A DNA stretch of 64,000 nt from an uncultured Prevotella sp. (GCA_946999045.1 CAMQBR010000006.1:5114-69113); one strand, 5' to 3'. Shown: positions 1 through 8,636, counted from the stretch's first letter. Program-made: numbers and translations. Notes: generated by a model from the sequence alone, not told the origin.

Positions 1-556
1 AACAGTTGCCTATGTGGTATTTTAAGCATGGCTTGTATTTACCTTGCGCTATTCCTTCGGGCGTAAAAGAAAGTTGACAGGTACGAGGCTTATATAACTT
101 GCTAATAATTTCGAGAAGTGCATACATGGTTCCGATGTGCGAATAAGGACCAAAATACGTACCAATGTTGCGGCTTATTTGCCGTGTCTTGATGATACGG
201 GGCAAGTATTCGTTTGTAATACAAATACTGGGGTAGGTTTTGCCGTCTTTTAATAGCACGTTGTAACGAGGATTGTATTTCTTTATAAGACTATTTTCTA
301 AAAGCAAGGCATCCTCTTCTGTGTTGACAACGGTGTAAGTTAAATTCCAAACTTTGCTGACAAGCACTTTTGTCTTGTATCTATCTACTTCTTTATGGAA
401 GTAAGAAGAAACCCTACGCTTTAAATATTTGGCTTTACCCACATAAATAATGATGCCGTCTTTGTCATAAAACTGATAACTTCCAGGCTTGTCGGGCATA
501 CTCAAAACAATGCTTTTGAGTCGCTCTAATCTTGCTATGTTTTCTTCTTTCTTCAT
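1..556 (-). CDS. uvrC: UvrABC excinuclease subunit C, N-terminal part (cut by window edge)
   Basis: UvrC makes the two incisions around bulky DNA lesions after UvrA and UvrB have loaded. About 185 residues are visible, starting MKKEENIARLERLKSIVLSM. The GIY-YIG nuclease domain is plain: PGSYQFY at about residues 24-30, IIIYVGKAK at 35-43, then YLKRRVSSYF, EEDALLLENSLIKKYNPRYN and the YFGPY motif. The start is the ATG ending at 556, because nothing UvrC-like lies upstream and the family begins at this point. The gene continues beyond position 1. It follows mnmG and apt on the same strand. I recall this order from other Bacteroidetes but did not check it. Confidence 0.95.
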   Translation of the reverse strand, partial: MKKEENIARLERLKSIVLSMPDKPGSYQFYDKDGIIIYVGKAKYLKRRVSSYFHKEVDRYKTKVLVSKVWNLTYTVVNTEEDALLLENSLIKKYNPRYNVLLKDGKTYPSICITNEYLPRIIKTRQISRNIGTYFGPYSHIGTMYALLEIISKLYKPRTCQLSFTPEGIAQGKYKPCLKYHIGNC

Positions 557-594
557 TTCGTAAATGCTTTGTATAAAGGAATTAACATACAGTT

Positions 595-610
595 TGTTTC
601 ATGTGAAACA
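595..610. promoter_or_regulatory. parS-like 16-mer, copy 1
   Basis: TGTTTCATGTGAAACA differs by one central base from the widespread ParB-binding parS consensus TGTTTCACGTGAAACA. It lies between uvrC and apt. The site at 1391-1406 is its exact reverse complement. ParB binding is inferred from similarity; no parA or parB gene is in the window. Confidence 0.45.
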
Positions 611-772
611 TTTTAATAATGCGCATTTGTAGGAGTGCTCATATCAAGCCTTATAAAGAGGGAGGGTAGTAGACTGCAAATAATGAAACATCTTTTATTT
701 GTGTGTTTCTTTTTGCTATTTTGTAGTTCTGTTGCATTCTTCTTGTTATCCATATTGTGATTTTATTTATAT

Positions 773-813
773 AAAAATAGCTCCTTGTTTTTGTGGGGTA
801 AGGAGCTATTTTA
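773..813 (-). terminator. Rho-independent terminator of apt
   Basis: The arms AAAATAGCTCCTT and AAGGAGCTATTTT are perfect complements around a 14-base loop. On the minus strand the hairpin is followed by a T-rich run, and it lies just after the apt stop codon. Transcription of mnmG-apt may therefore stop here before uvrC. Confidence 0.8.
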
Positions 814-825
814 TATGATGCAATC

Positions 826-1356
826 TTAAATTTGTATAAGCGTGCTAATTTCTATATCATCATCGAAATGCTGCCTGCCATTAAGTCCCTCGTTAATGAG
901 TTCGATGATGAAATTGCAGTAAATCTTCTTAGGATGAAACTTCTTAACTAAGTCGCATGCTGCTTTCATCGTTCCTCCGGTAGCAAGTAAATCATCGTGA
1001 AGCAAGATAACATCGTTCTCGTTGATAGCATCTTTGTGAATTTCTATCGTGTCAATACCATACTCTTTAGCATAACTCTCTTGTACCGTCTCACAAGGAA
1101 GTTTGCCTGGTTTACGGCATAGTACTACGCCTGCGCCCAGCTTGAGAGCCAATGCTGATGACATCACAAAGCCACGACTTTCGATACCTACAATCTTGGT
1201 AATGCCTTTATCTTTGTAGATATCGTACATTTCATCGCAAATAGTTCGCAAACATTCAGGATCTTTAAATAGGGTAGTAACATCTCTGAAGTTAACTCCT
1301 GGAATAGGCCAATCTGGTATACATCTCAGATGGCTTAATAATAGTTTATTGTTCAT
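826..1356 (-). CDS. apt: Adenine phosphoribosyltransferase
   Basis: Salvages adenine to AMP using PRPP in the cytoplasm. The protein is 176 residues when started at the ATG giving MNNKLLLSHLRCIP. An upstream in-frame TTG would add only three residues and is less likely. The PRPP-binding loop is VILLHDDLLATGGT at about residues 116-129. The family motif IPGVNFRDVT is at about 18-27, and GIESRGFV is at about 57-64. Length is typical of the family. It lies between mnmG and uvrC on the same strand, with a strong terminator just after its stop and a parS-like sequence on each side. Confidence 0.96.
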   Translation of the reverse strand: MNNKLLLSHLRCIPDWPIPGVNFRDVTTLFKDPECLRTICDEMYDIYKDKGITKIVGIESRGFVMSSALALKLGAGVVLCRKPGKLPCETVQESYAKEYGIDTIEIHKDAINENDVILLHDDLLATGGTMKAACDLVKKFHPKKIYCNFIIELINEGLNGRQHFDDDIEISTLIQI

Positions 1357-1390
1357 TACTAACAAGTTATATTATGATAATTATTAATTT

Positions 1391-1406
1391 TGTTTCACAT
1401 GAAACA
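1391..1406. promoter_or_regulatory. parS-like 16-mer, copy 2
   Basis: TGTTTCACATGAAACA is one base from the parS consensus and is the reverse complement of the site at 595-610. It lies in the 83-bp gap between mnmG and apt. A chromosome-partition site is plausible, but the role is inferred only. Confidence 0.45.
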
Positions 1407-1439
1407 TTCTGCTTTGTTTTGCATAAATTCTCGTTTTGT

Positions 1440-3311
1440 TTATCGTCCTAAGAGTACCAAAAGCACATTTATATCGCTCGGAGAAACTCCTGGTATTCTG
1501 CTTGCCTCAGCTAAAGTTTCTGGTTGAATGCGCTCCAATTTTTGTCTTGCCTCGGTAGATAGCTCGTGCAGATTACTGTATTTGAAGTGCCCTTTTATTT
1601 TGATGTCCTCCAAACGGTGCATCTTTTCGGCTATTAAGCGTTCTCGCTCGATGTAACCTTTATATTTTATGCTAATTTCGGCAGCTTCGGTTATTTCTTC
1701 TTTTCTATTAGGAAGACTATTAATTAGCTGTGATAGGGCAGGAATGTGTGGTACCAAGTTTGCTATAGATAGTTGTGGGCGGCCAATTAGGTTGGCTACC
1801 TTGCACCCCATATGCAAAGGGGTAGTACCCAAATGCTGTAATACGTCATTTATTTCATTAGGTTTAATCGGTGTATTGTTGCAGAAATCTATCAATCTAT
1901 TGATGCCCTCTTGCTTCTGTTTCCACCAGTCGTAGCGAGTGCGTTTAGCTAATCCTAATTGATAAGCTTTTTCGGTTAATCGGGCATCTGCATCATCCTG
2001 ACGGAGCAATATGCGGTATTCTGCACGAGAAGTAAACATACGATAGGGCTCATCTACGCCCTTTGTGGTAAGGTCATCAATAAGTACACCAATGTAACTT
2101 TCGTCCCGTTTCATCACGAAAGGCTCGCCTCCTGAGCAGTTGATGGCAGCATTAATACCAGCAACCAAACCTTGTCCTGCAGCTTCTTCGTAGCCTGTAG
2201 TACCATTAACTTGTCCAGCAAGAAACAAGCCGCTTAAAACTTTCGATTCCAACGAGTGTGTTAAGAGGGTAGGGTCGAAGTAATCGTATTCGATAGCGTA
2301 ACCACCTCGGTAGGCTTTTGCTTCTCGTAAAGCGGGGATTTTGTGGATAGCTTCCAGTTGAATATGGAGTGGCATACTCGATGAAAACCCATTTAAATAC
2401 ATCTCGTTGGTGTTCTCTCCCTCTGGTTCAAGGAACAAAGGGTGCTGCTCTTTGTTAGGAAAGGTAACCAGCTTGGTTTCAATAGATGGGCAATAACGTG
2501 GACCTGTACTCTGGATTTGACCGTTGAAAAGGGGAGAATCTGCCAATCCGCTGCGCAAAACATCGTGTGCTTCCTTATTTGTATAGCATGTCCAACAAGG
2601 CAACTGCTTTAGCTGACGGTGCTCGCCCATATAACTAAATTGGTGAAAATCGCTTTCACCGTCCTGCCGTTCCATATCCTCAAAGTGAACAGTACGTGCA
2701 TCTATCCTAACAGGTGTACCTGTTTTCATCCGTGCCACCGTTATGCCATGGTGCGAAATGCTCTCACTAAAATGATAAACGGCAGGTTCTGCACATCTTC
2801 CTCCTGGTACTTTGTGCCTGCCAATGTGCATCAGGCCGTTGAGAAAAGTGCCAGCTGTAACAACAATACTTTTGGCATAAAATTCCTCGCCCCATATTGT
2901 TCGTATACCGATGGCTTGCTTATTTTGAACCAATAGCTCATTGGCTTGGTCTTGCCATATATCTAAATTAGGTGTGTAATCAAGGGTTGTTCGCCATTGC
3001 CAAATGTATTTACCTCTGTCGCACTGTGCTCTTGGACTCCAAACGGCAGGCCCTTTGCCCTTGTTGAGCATACGAAACTGTATGGCAGTGGCATCTGTAA
3101 TCAACCCCATTTGTCCACCTAAAGCATCAACCTCACGTACAATTTGCCCTTTGGCAATGCCTCCAATGGCTGGGTTGCAACTCATCTGTCCGATTTTATT
3201 CATGTCCATGGTGATAAGGCACGTCTTTGCCCCCATGTTAGCTGCAGCAGTTGCAGCCTCACACCCAGCGTGTCCACCACCTATTATTATGACATCGTAT
3301 TTAAATTTCAT
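1440..3311 (-). CDS. mnmG: tRNA uridine-34 5-carboxymethylaminomethyl modification enzyme MnmG (GidA)
   Basis: FAD-dependent enzyme that, with MnmE, modifies the wobble uridine of several tRNAs. The 623-residue length is normal. The N-terminal dinucleotide-binding motif is IIIGGGHAGCEAATAAANMG at about residues 8-27, followed by SCNPAIGGIAKG near 44-55. Other GidA signatures are GTFLNGLMHIG, the NGTTGYEEAAGQGLVAGINA stretch, and the terminal helical domain with SRIPGVSPSDINVLLVLLGR. The ATG start gives MKFKYDVIIIGGG, with the FAD motif at the usual distance. It heads the minus-strand set mnmG, apt, uvrC. In many bacteria gidA is close to the replication origin, which is relevant to the parS-like sites nearby. 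Confidence 0.97.
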   Translation of the reverse strand: MKFKYDVIIIGGGHAGCEAATAAANMGAKTCLITMDMNKIGQMSCNPAIGGIAKGQIVREVDALGGQMGLITDATAIQFRMLNKGKGPAVWSPRAQCDRGKYIWQWRTTLDYTPNLDIWQDQANELLVQNKQAIGIRTIWGEEFYAKSIVVTAGTFLNGLMHIGRHKVPGGRCAEPAVYHFSESISHHGITVARMKTGTPVRIDARTVHFEDMERQDGESDFHQFSYMGEHRQLKQLPCWTCYTNKEAHDVLRSGLADSPLFNGQIQSTGPRYCPSIETKLVTFPNKEQHPLFLEPEGENTNEMYLNGFSSSMPLHIQLEAIHKIPALREAKAYRGGYAIEYDYFDPTLLTHSLESKVLSGLFLAGQVNGTTGYEEAAGQGLVAGINAAINCSGGEPFVMKRDESYIGVLIDDLTTKGVDEPYRMFTSRAEYRILLRQDDADARLTEKAYQLGLAKRTRYDWWKQKQEGINRLIDFCNNTPIKPNEINDVLQHLGTTPLHMGCKVANLIGRPQLSIANLVPHIPALSQLINSLPNRKEEITEAAEISIKYKGYIERERLIAEKMHRLEDIKIKGHFKYSNLHELSTEARQKLERIQPETLAEASRIPGVSPSDINVLLVLLGR

Positions 3312-3595
3312 TGTTTTACTATTTTTATTTGTATCTTAATGTCTTTATATGCTGCTTTGCTTAGTTTGTTAAGTTTGTGCACTCGTACTTTTTACCAACA
3401 AATGTTAAAGAGGGAGTGTGCCGCTTTGTCATTGTTGGGAAATGCGGTAAAAATGCTATTTTATAACAAGGAAGACAAAAGTAAGAAAATATATTGAATT
3501 AATACAAAATGAGCACTAAAAACAACAGATGAAAATTGCACCATATTTTGTAGGTATAATATTTCTTATTAAGTATTGTATTTTCATTAAAAAAC

Positions 3596-3626
3596 TTTGT
3601 TTAATCACTAAAATTTAGTATTTTTG
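3596..3626 (+). promoter_or_regulatory. Bacteroidetes-type promoter of frdCAB
   Basis: TTTG at 3596-3599, a 19-base spacer, then TATTTTTG at 3619-3626 (TAnnTTTG) match the Bacteroidetes -33/-7 consensus. Transcription would begin near 3631 and leave a leader of about 135 nt before frdC. Confidence 0.75.
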
Positions 3627-3675
3627 CATCAATTATATGTGATGCCTATACCTACAAATGGGGGGTAAATGGTAA

Positions 3676-3693
3676 TGTATGTTAATACATACA
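3676..3693. promoter_or_regulatory. Perfect 18-bp palindrome in the frd leader
   Basis: TGTATGT-TAAT-ACATACA is a perfect inverted repeat about 45 nt after the predicted transcription start of frdCAB. It could be an operator or a small RNA hairpin. It is not an FNR or CRP consensus. Function unknown. Confidence 0.35.
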
Positions 3694-3766
3694 ATCTTAT
3701 TTGGTGGTGCAATTTGAACTTAAGCAAGAAAAATTCTAACATTTAATACTTAAATTTCAATCATTT

Positions 3767-4453
3767 ATGTGGTTAATCAATTCATCTATAGGTAGAAAGA
3801 TTGTAATGTCAATTACTGGCATTGCTCTTTTTCTATTCCTAACATTTCACATGTGCATGAATGTTGTAGCGTTGTTTTCGGGCGGTGCCTACAACACTAT
3901 TTGTGAATTACTTGGTGCCAATTGGTATGCAGTGGTAGCTACGATGGGCTTGGCAGTACTAACAGTTTGCCATATCGTATTTGCTTTTATACTAACAGCA
4001 CAGAATAGGAGAGCACGTGGTAGCGAGCGTTATGCTGTTACCCAAAAGAGCGAAAAGGTAGAGTGGGCTTCTCAAAACATGTTGGTTTTGGGTATCATCA
4101 TCCTCTTAGGGCTTCTTTTGCACTTGTACAATTTCTGGTATAACATGATGTTTGCAGAGCTGTTTCATGTTGCCGACCCACTTGGTAACCCTGCTAATGG
4201 TTTCGGATACATTCAACAAACATTTGCAAGCCCCTTGTTTGTTGTTCTGTATGTTATCTGGATTGTTTCTATTTGGTTTCACTTATCACACGGATTTTGG
4301 AGTTCTATGCAAACATTAGGCATCAATGGCAAAATTTGGTTCAAGCGTTGGAAGGTGATAGGTATTATTTATTCAACCATTCTTATGCTCGGCTTTCTTG
4401 TAGTAGTACTTGCCTTTGCATTTGGTTGTGCACCAAGTTTGTGCTGTGCATAA
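3767..4453 (+). CDS. frdC: Fumarate reductase / succinate dehydrogenase cytochrome b subunit
   Basis: Membrane anchor that carries heme b and passes electrons between menaquinone and the FrdA-FrdB catalytic subunits. It has 228 residues and about five hydrophobic helices, starting with SIGRKIVMSITGIALFLFL. The histidines in FHMCMNV, CHIVFAF, LHLYNFWY and FHLSHGFWS are candidate heme ligands. The length and pattern fit the single-subunit type B anchor (SdhC/FrdC) usual in Bacteroidetes. It is first in the order C-A-B. In these anaerobes the complex is expected to reduce fumarate in the succinate-forming pathway. Confidence 0.94.
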   Translation: MWLINSSIGRKIVMSITGIALFLFLTFHMCMNVVALFSGGAYNTICELLGANWYAVVATMGLAVLTVCHIVFAFILTAQNRRARGSERYAVTQKSEKVEWASQNMLVLGIIILLGLLLHLYNFWYNMMFAELFHVADPLGNPANGFGYIQQTFASPLFVVLYVIWIVSIWFHLSHGFWSSMQTLGINGKIWFKRWKVIGIIYSTILMLGFLVVVLAFAFGCAPSLCCA

Positions 4454-4490
4454 TGAATATGGTTTAACGATTAAATATAAGAAAATTATT

Positions 4491-6470
4491 ATGACACAGA
4501 TAAATTCAAAAATTCCAGAAGGGCCAGTAGCTGAGAAGTGGACTAACTATAAAGCTCATCAGCGTTTAGTTAACCCAAAGAATAAAGCAAAATTAGATAT
4601 TATAGTAGTAGGAACAGGATTGGCAGGAGCCAGTGCAGCTGCCTCATTAGGTGAGATGGGCTTCAATGTTTTTAACTTCTGTATACAAGATTCTCCACGT
4701 CGTGCACACTCTATTGCGGCACAAGGTGGTATTAACGCAACAAAAAACTATCAAAACGATGGCGACTCTGTTTATCGTTTGTTTTATGATACTGTAAAAG
4801 GTGGCGACTATCGTGCTCGTGAAGCTAACGTATATCGTTTGGCAGAGGTTGCCGATGACATTATTGATCAATGCGTAGCACAGGGCGTTCCTTTTGCTCG
4901 TGAATATGGAGGTATGCTTGCCAATCGTTCTTTTGGTGGCGCACAGGTTAGTCGTACGTTCTATGCAAAAGGTCAAACAGGCCAGCAATTGTTATTGGGT
5001 GCTTACTCTTCATTGATGTGTCAGGTGCATAAAGGCAAGGTAAAGCTATATACTCGTTACGAAATGGAGGATGTTGTAATTGTAGACGGACGTGCTCGTG
5101 GTATTATAGCCAAGAATCTTATTACAGGTAAACTGGAGCGTTTCTCTGCTAATGCTGTTGTTATTGCAACGGGTGGATATGGTAACACCTATTTTCTTTC
5201 AACCAATGCAATGGGATGTAACTGTACAGCAGCTATACAATGTTATCGTAAGGGTGCTTATTTTGCAAACCCCTCATATGTACAAATTCACCCAACATGT
5301 ATTCCTGTGCATGGTAAGAACCAGTCGAAGTTAACATTGATGTCTGAGTCTTTGCGTAACGATGGACGTATTTGGGTTCCTAAAAAGCTTGAAGATGCAA
5401 AGGCTTTGCAAGCTGGAACCAAACAAGGCTGGGAGATACCAGAAGAAGATCGCGACTATTACTTGGAGCGTCGTTATCCTGCTTTTGGTAACTTAGTACC
5501 TCGTGATGTTGCTTCTCGTGCAGCAAAAGAGCGTTGTGATAAAGGTTATGGCGTAAACAATACAGGTTTAGCAGTGTTCCTTGATTTCTCAGAATCTATT
5601 AATCGCTTGGGGTTGGATGAGATTATGCAGCGTTATGGTAACCTCTTTGAGATGTACGAAGAGATTAATGATGTTTTCCCAGGTGATCTTGCAAACGAAA
5701 TAAATGGAGTTAAGTATTACAAACCAATGATGATATTCCCAGCTATCCACTACACCATGGGTGGTATTTGGGTTGACTATGAGTTGATGACTTCTGTAAC
5801 AGGTTTATATTCTATTGGTGAATGTAATTTCTCTGACCATGGAGCAAACCGTTTAGGTGCTTCTGCATTGATGCAAGGTTTGGCAGATGGATACTTCGTA
5901 TTGCCATACACTATTCAAAATTACTTATCAGATCAGAGTGTTTGGCCACGTCTTTCTACCGATCTTCCTGAGTTTGAAGAGGCTGAAAAGAAGGTGCAAT
6001 TAGAGATAGATCGCTTGATGTCTATTCAAGGTAAGCGTTCTGTAGACTCTATCCACAAGGAGTTAGGTCATATTATGTGGGAATATGTTGGTATGGGACG
6101 TACTAAGGAGGGGCTTGAAAAGGGTTTGAAACTCATCTCTGAATTACGTAAAGAGTTTGATACAAACTTATTTATCCCTGGCACGAAAGAGGGGTTAAAT
6201 ATAGAGTTAGATAAAGCTATTCACTTGCGCGATTTTCTTCTTATGGGTCAGCTTGTTGCTTATGATGCTCTATCTCGTAATGAGAGTTGCGGTGGACATT
6301 TCCGTGAGGAGTATCAAACTCCCGAAGGTGAGGCAAAGCGTGATGATGAACATTACTTCTATGTAGGTTGCTGGAAGTATCAGGGCAACGACGATACTGC
6401 TCCTGAATTGCTGAAAGAGCCTCTTGAGTATGAAGCTATTAAGGTGCAAACACGTAATTATAAGAATTAA
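4491..6470 (+). CDS. frdA: Fumarate reductase / succinate dehydrogenase flavoprotein subunit
   Basis: Catalytic subunit with covalent FAD that interconverts fumarate and succinate at the inner face of the membrane. The start chosen gives MTQINSKIPEGPVAEKW and 659 residues. The frame is open back to 4410, but that would overlap frdC and add residues not typical of the family. FAD-binding segments are IIVVGTGLAGASAAASLGEM near 38-57 and HSIAAQGGINA near 75-85. The active-site region contains IHPTCIPVHG, and the C-terminal FAD contacts are in FSDHGANRLGASALMQGLAD. It follows frdC by 37 bp. The usually adjacent frdB starts 586 bp further on, because a decayed gene and short repeats lie between them. 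Confidence 0.97.
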   Translation: MTQINSKIPEGPVAEKWTNYKAHQRLVNPKNKAKLDIIVVGTGLAGASAAASLGEMGFNVFNFCIQDSPRRAHSIAAQGGINATKNYQNDGDSVYRLFYDTVKGGDYRAREANVYRLAEVADDIIDQCVAQGVPFAREYGGMLANRSFGGAQVSRTFYAKGQTGQQLLLGAYSSLMCQVHKGKVKLYTRYEMEDVVIVDGRARGIIAKNLITGKLERFSANAVVIATGGYGNTYFLSTNAMGCNCTAAIQCYRKGAYFANPSYVQIHPTCIPVHGKNQSKLTLMSESLRNDGRIWVPKKLEDAKALQAGTKQGWEIPEEDRDYYLERRYPAFGNLVPRDVASRAAKERCDKGYGVNNTGLAVFLDFSESINRLGLDEIMQRYGNLFEMYEEINDVFPGDLANEINGVKYYKPMMIFPAIHYTMGGIWVDYELMTSVTGLYSIGECNFSDHGANRLGASALMQGLADGYFVLPYTIQNYLSDQSVWPRLSTDLPEFEEAEKKVQLEIDRLMSIQGKRSVDSIHKELGHIMWEYVGMGRTKEGLEKGLKLISELRKEFDTNLFIPGTKEGLNIELDKAIHLRDFLLMGQLVAYDALSRNESCGGHFREEYQTPEGEAKRDDEHYFYVGCWKYQGNDDTAPELLKEPLEYEAIKVQTRNYKN

Positions 6471-6473
6471 AAT

Positions 6474-6508
6474 TGATGAGTTGACGAGTTAACAAGTTGA
6501 CGAGTAGA
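6474..6508. repeat. GTTGACGAGTTAACAAG-type short repeats, left flank
   Basis: Tandem imperfect units (TTGATGAG, TTGACGAG, TTAACAAG, TTGACGAG) begin four bases after the frdA stop. The reverse complement of the same pattern is found at 7009-7041, on the other side of the four-helix-bundle remnant, so the two tracts form a long imperfect inverted repeat. Confidence 0.6.
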
Positions 6509-6565
6509 CAGGATGATAGTGGATTAGTGAGGTTTTCCTATAACTAATATGTAACCCGAATTGAT

Positions 6566-6927
6566 ATGAATACTACGCACAAAGATTTGATCGTCTGGCA
6601 AAAGAGCATCATTCTTGTGAAAAAGATTTATCAAGTAACGAGAAGTTTTCCACATGAAGAACTCATGGGAATTACCTCTCTAATGCGTAGAGCAGCAAAT
6701 TCAATACCTTCAAATATCGCTGAAGGTTATGGCAGAGCAACAACAAAAGAGTTGTTATATTTCTAATATATTGCTTTGGGTTCAGCTTCTGAATTTTGGA
6801 TACTCAAATTATTCTCTGTAAAGAGTAGAGCTTTATTACTGATTTGGAGGTCTATCAAGAATTCTATCAATAAAATATAGAAGTCTTAAAAATGCTAACA
6901 GCACTCATTAAAAGTCAACAACAATAG
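6566..6927 (+). pseudogene. Decayed four-helix-bundle protein (23S rRNA intervening-sequence protein family)
   Basis: The open part encodes 66 residues beginning MNTTHKDLIVWQKSIILVKK. It carries the family's N-terminal pattern: DLIVWQKS, then MGITSLMRRAANSIPSNIAEGYGR. A TAA at the point where the family normally reads LLYFLYIALGSASE ends the frame, and the same frame continues with YIALGSASE. After small shifts the end of the family, EVLKMLTALIKS, can be read up to a TAG at 6925-6927. This is therefore a gene broken by one nonsense change and at least one or two frameshifts, not a natural short protein. Family members of about 120 residues occur free-standing in Bacteroidetes or inside 23S rRNA intervening sequences. 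It lies between frdA and frdB and is flanked by inverted short repeats. Confidence 0.85.
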
Positions 6928-7008
6928 ACAAAATATTCATCAAACCGTTGCATTTGGAAAATATAGATCCCTATCAATTTCTGTAACTATTGAAAAAAAA
7001 GCTATTAG

Positions 7009-7041
7009 CTTGTCAACTTGTCAACTCGTAAACTTGTCAAC
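7009..7041. repeat. GTTGACAAGTTGAC-type short repeats, right flank
   Basis: CTTGTCAACTTGTCAACTCG followed by TAAACTTGTCAAC is the inverted counterpart of the tract at 6474-6508. It ends 15 bp before the frdB start. See the finding on the repeat-bounded pseudogene. Confidence 0.6.
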
Positions 7042-7056
7042 TAAAAAATAAAAACC

Positions 7057-7815
7057 ATGTCAAAAAATATAAGTTTTACTGTTAAATATTGGCGTCAGAA
7101 TGGTCCTAAGGCTAAGGGACACTTCGATACACACGAGATGAAGAACATTCCAGATGATATGTCATTCCTCGAAATGCTCGACATTCTAAACGAAGAACTT
7201 ATTGAAGGTGGGGAAGAACCTTTCGTCTTCGACCACGACTGCCGTGAGGGTATTTGCGGTATGTGTTCACTCTATATCAATGGTGTACCACACGGAAAAA
7301 CCGAACGTGGGGCCACAACCTGCCAGTTATATATGCGTCGTTTCAATGATGGCGATGTTATTACCATTGAACCTTGGCGTTCGGCAGGCTTCCCAGTTAT
7401 TAAAGACTGTATGGTTGACCGTGGTGCTTTTGATAAGATTATGGCTGCCGGTGGCTACAATACTATTCGTACTGGACAGGCACAAGATGCTAATGCTATC
7501 TTGATACCTAAGGAGAAAGCCGATGAGGCTATGGACTGTGCAACCTGCATCGGTTGTGGTGCTTGTGTTGCTGCTTGCAAAAACGGTTCTGCTATGCTCT
7601 TCGTAAGTTCAAAAGTTAGTCAGTTTGCCCTCCTTCCACAAGGTCGTCCAGAGGCTGCTAAGCGTGCTAAGGCAATGGTAAGGAAGATGGATGAGCTGGG
7701 ATTTGGTAACTGTACCAACACTCGTGCATGCGAAGCTGTATGTCCAAAGAACGAATCTATTTCAAATATTGCACGTCTCAACCGCGAGTTTATCTCTGCT
7801 AAGTTAAAGGATTAA
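7057..7815 (+). CDS. frdB: Fumarate reductase / succinate dehydrogenase iron-sulfur subunit
   Basis: Carries the three iron-sulfur clusters that connect FrdA to the cytochrome b anchor. It has 252 residues. The [2Fe-2S] ligands are in CREGICGMC (about residues 62-70) with the later TTCQLY. The 4Fe and 3Fe cluster cysteines are in CATCIGCGACVAACKNG and in CTNTRACEAVCPKN near the end. All expected cysteines are present. The start ATG gives MSKNISFTVKYWRQ, as in Bacteroidetes homologs. It completes the frdCAB unit. The hairpin at 7957-7995 probably ends the transcript. Confidence 0.97.
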   Translation: MSKNISFTVKYWRQNGPKAKGHFDTHEMKNIPDDMSFLEMLDILNEELIEGGEEPFVFDHDCREGICGMCSLYINGVPHGKTERGATTCQLYMRRFNDGDVITIEPWRSAGFPVIKDCMVDRGAFDKIMAAGGYNTIRTGQAQDANAILIPKEKADEAMDCATCIGCGACVAACKNGSAMLFVSSKVSQFALLPQGRPEAAKRAKAMVRKMDELGFGNCTNTRACEAVCPKNESISNIARLNREFISAKLKD

Positions 7816-7956
7816 TACGATATTCATATAGATGAACTATTACCTATAAGTGTTCTTACGGGCATTCTTTTTGAATCTAAGGTCTTAAAAGTGCTTTGTT
7901 GTATGTAATTCTTATTATATAGAAGAACAAGCTTATAGAGTTCATATTCTTACATT

Positions 7957-7995
7957 AAGCCTGTGTATCTTAAGAGGGTATGCAGGCTTTTTTGT
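7957..7995 (+). terminator. Terminator of the frd operon
   Basis: AAGCCTG and CAGGCTT pair around a 20-base loop, followed directly by TTTTGTGCTTTT. It lies about 140 bp after the frdB stop. Confidence 0.75.
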
Positions 7996-8198
7996 GCTTT
8001 TGGGTTATTACACCAACAGTTAACTGCTTATTAATGTTACCGCTTTTGTTGAAATAATTTACCTTATTTTGGATGCTTTTTTTTCTTGAAGTAGAAAAAT
8101 TAACTATACTTTTTTCTTTAATTATGCTGGTATTAGTGTTGGATGTTGGTAGAAATTTGATAATTTGGCGCAGTTACTACCGCTAAACCATTGAGTTT

Positions 8199-8270
8199 GT
8201 AGCATTAACCCTTTGGGTTAGTGCTATTAAAACGTGCAAATAGCGTGATTAAAGCATTGGGATAAGTGCT
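8199..8270. other. Gene-free spacer with two related hairpins
   Basis: The spacer 7816-8666 has no credible gene. Inside it, GTAGCATTAACCC (8199-8211) and GGGTTAGTGCTAT (8215-8227) form a 13-bp stem with a TTT loop, allowing G-T pairs. A second, smaller hairpin, AGCATT...AGTGCT, follows at 8253-8270. Both share the AGCATT/AGTGCT arms. A structured RNA is possible, but no known family was recognised. Confidence 0.3.
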
Positions 8271-8548
8271 AAAATGGGTGTAAAAAATGGCGGAATTTAG
8301 ATAGAATAAATATAAGTGGTTGATACCTTTATATTTATAAAATATGCTCATTTTGCCGATATTTCAAGCAAAATACTTTGTTGCAGAAAATATTCAAAAT
8401 ATAAAGTGTGTTTTGTAAATAAAAATGATATGTCTACAAAAAAGCTATTGGCTACATATTTTGTTAACCAATAATGCGCAAATTTATTCCTTATTGCTTC
8501 GTGCAAAGTTGGGGAGGGTGTAGATTTTTGTCTGCGGAATACAAATAA

Positions 8549-8636
8549 AGAGGCGTCAAGAATAATGCCTCTCTATATTTCTTCTGCGGACAGGAATATC
8601 CGCTCCCCCCAGTTTTGCTTACTGTAAATTGGGGGG
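8549..8636. terminator. Cluster of three hairpins downstream of the lolC/E-like gene
   Basis: Three inverted repeats follow one another: AGAGGC/GCCTCT (8549-8572), GCGGA/TCCGC (8586-8603) and CCCCCCA/TGGGGGG (8605-8636). The last ends 30 bp from the stop of the minus-strand permease gene and probably ends its transcript. There is no long T run after it, so intrinsic termination is not certain. Confidence 0.5.

Noticed and set aside
4410..4490. N-terminal extension of FrdA
   Set aside because: It overlaps the end of frdC and would add 27 residues not present in the family; the ATG at 4491 fits homologs.
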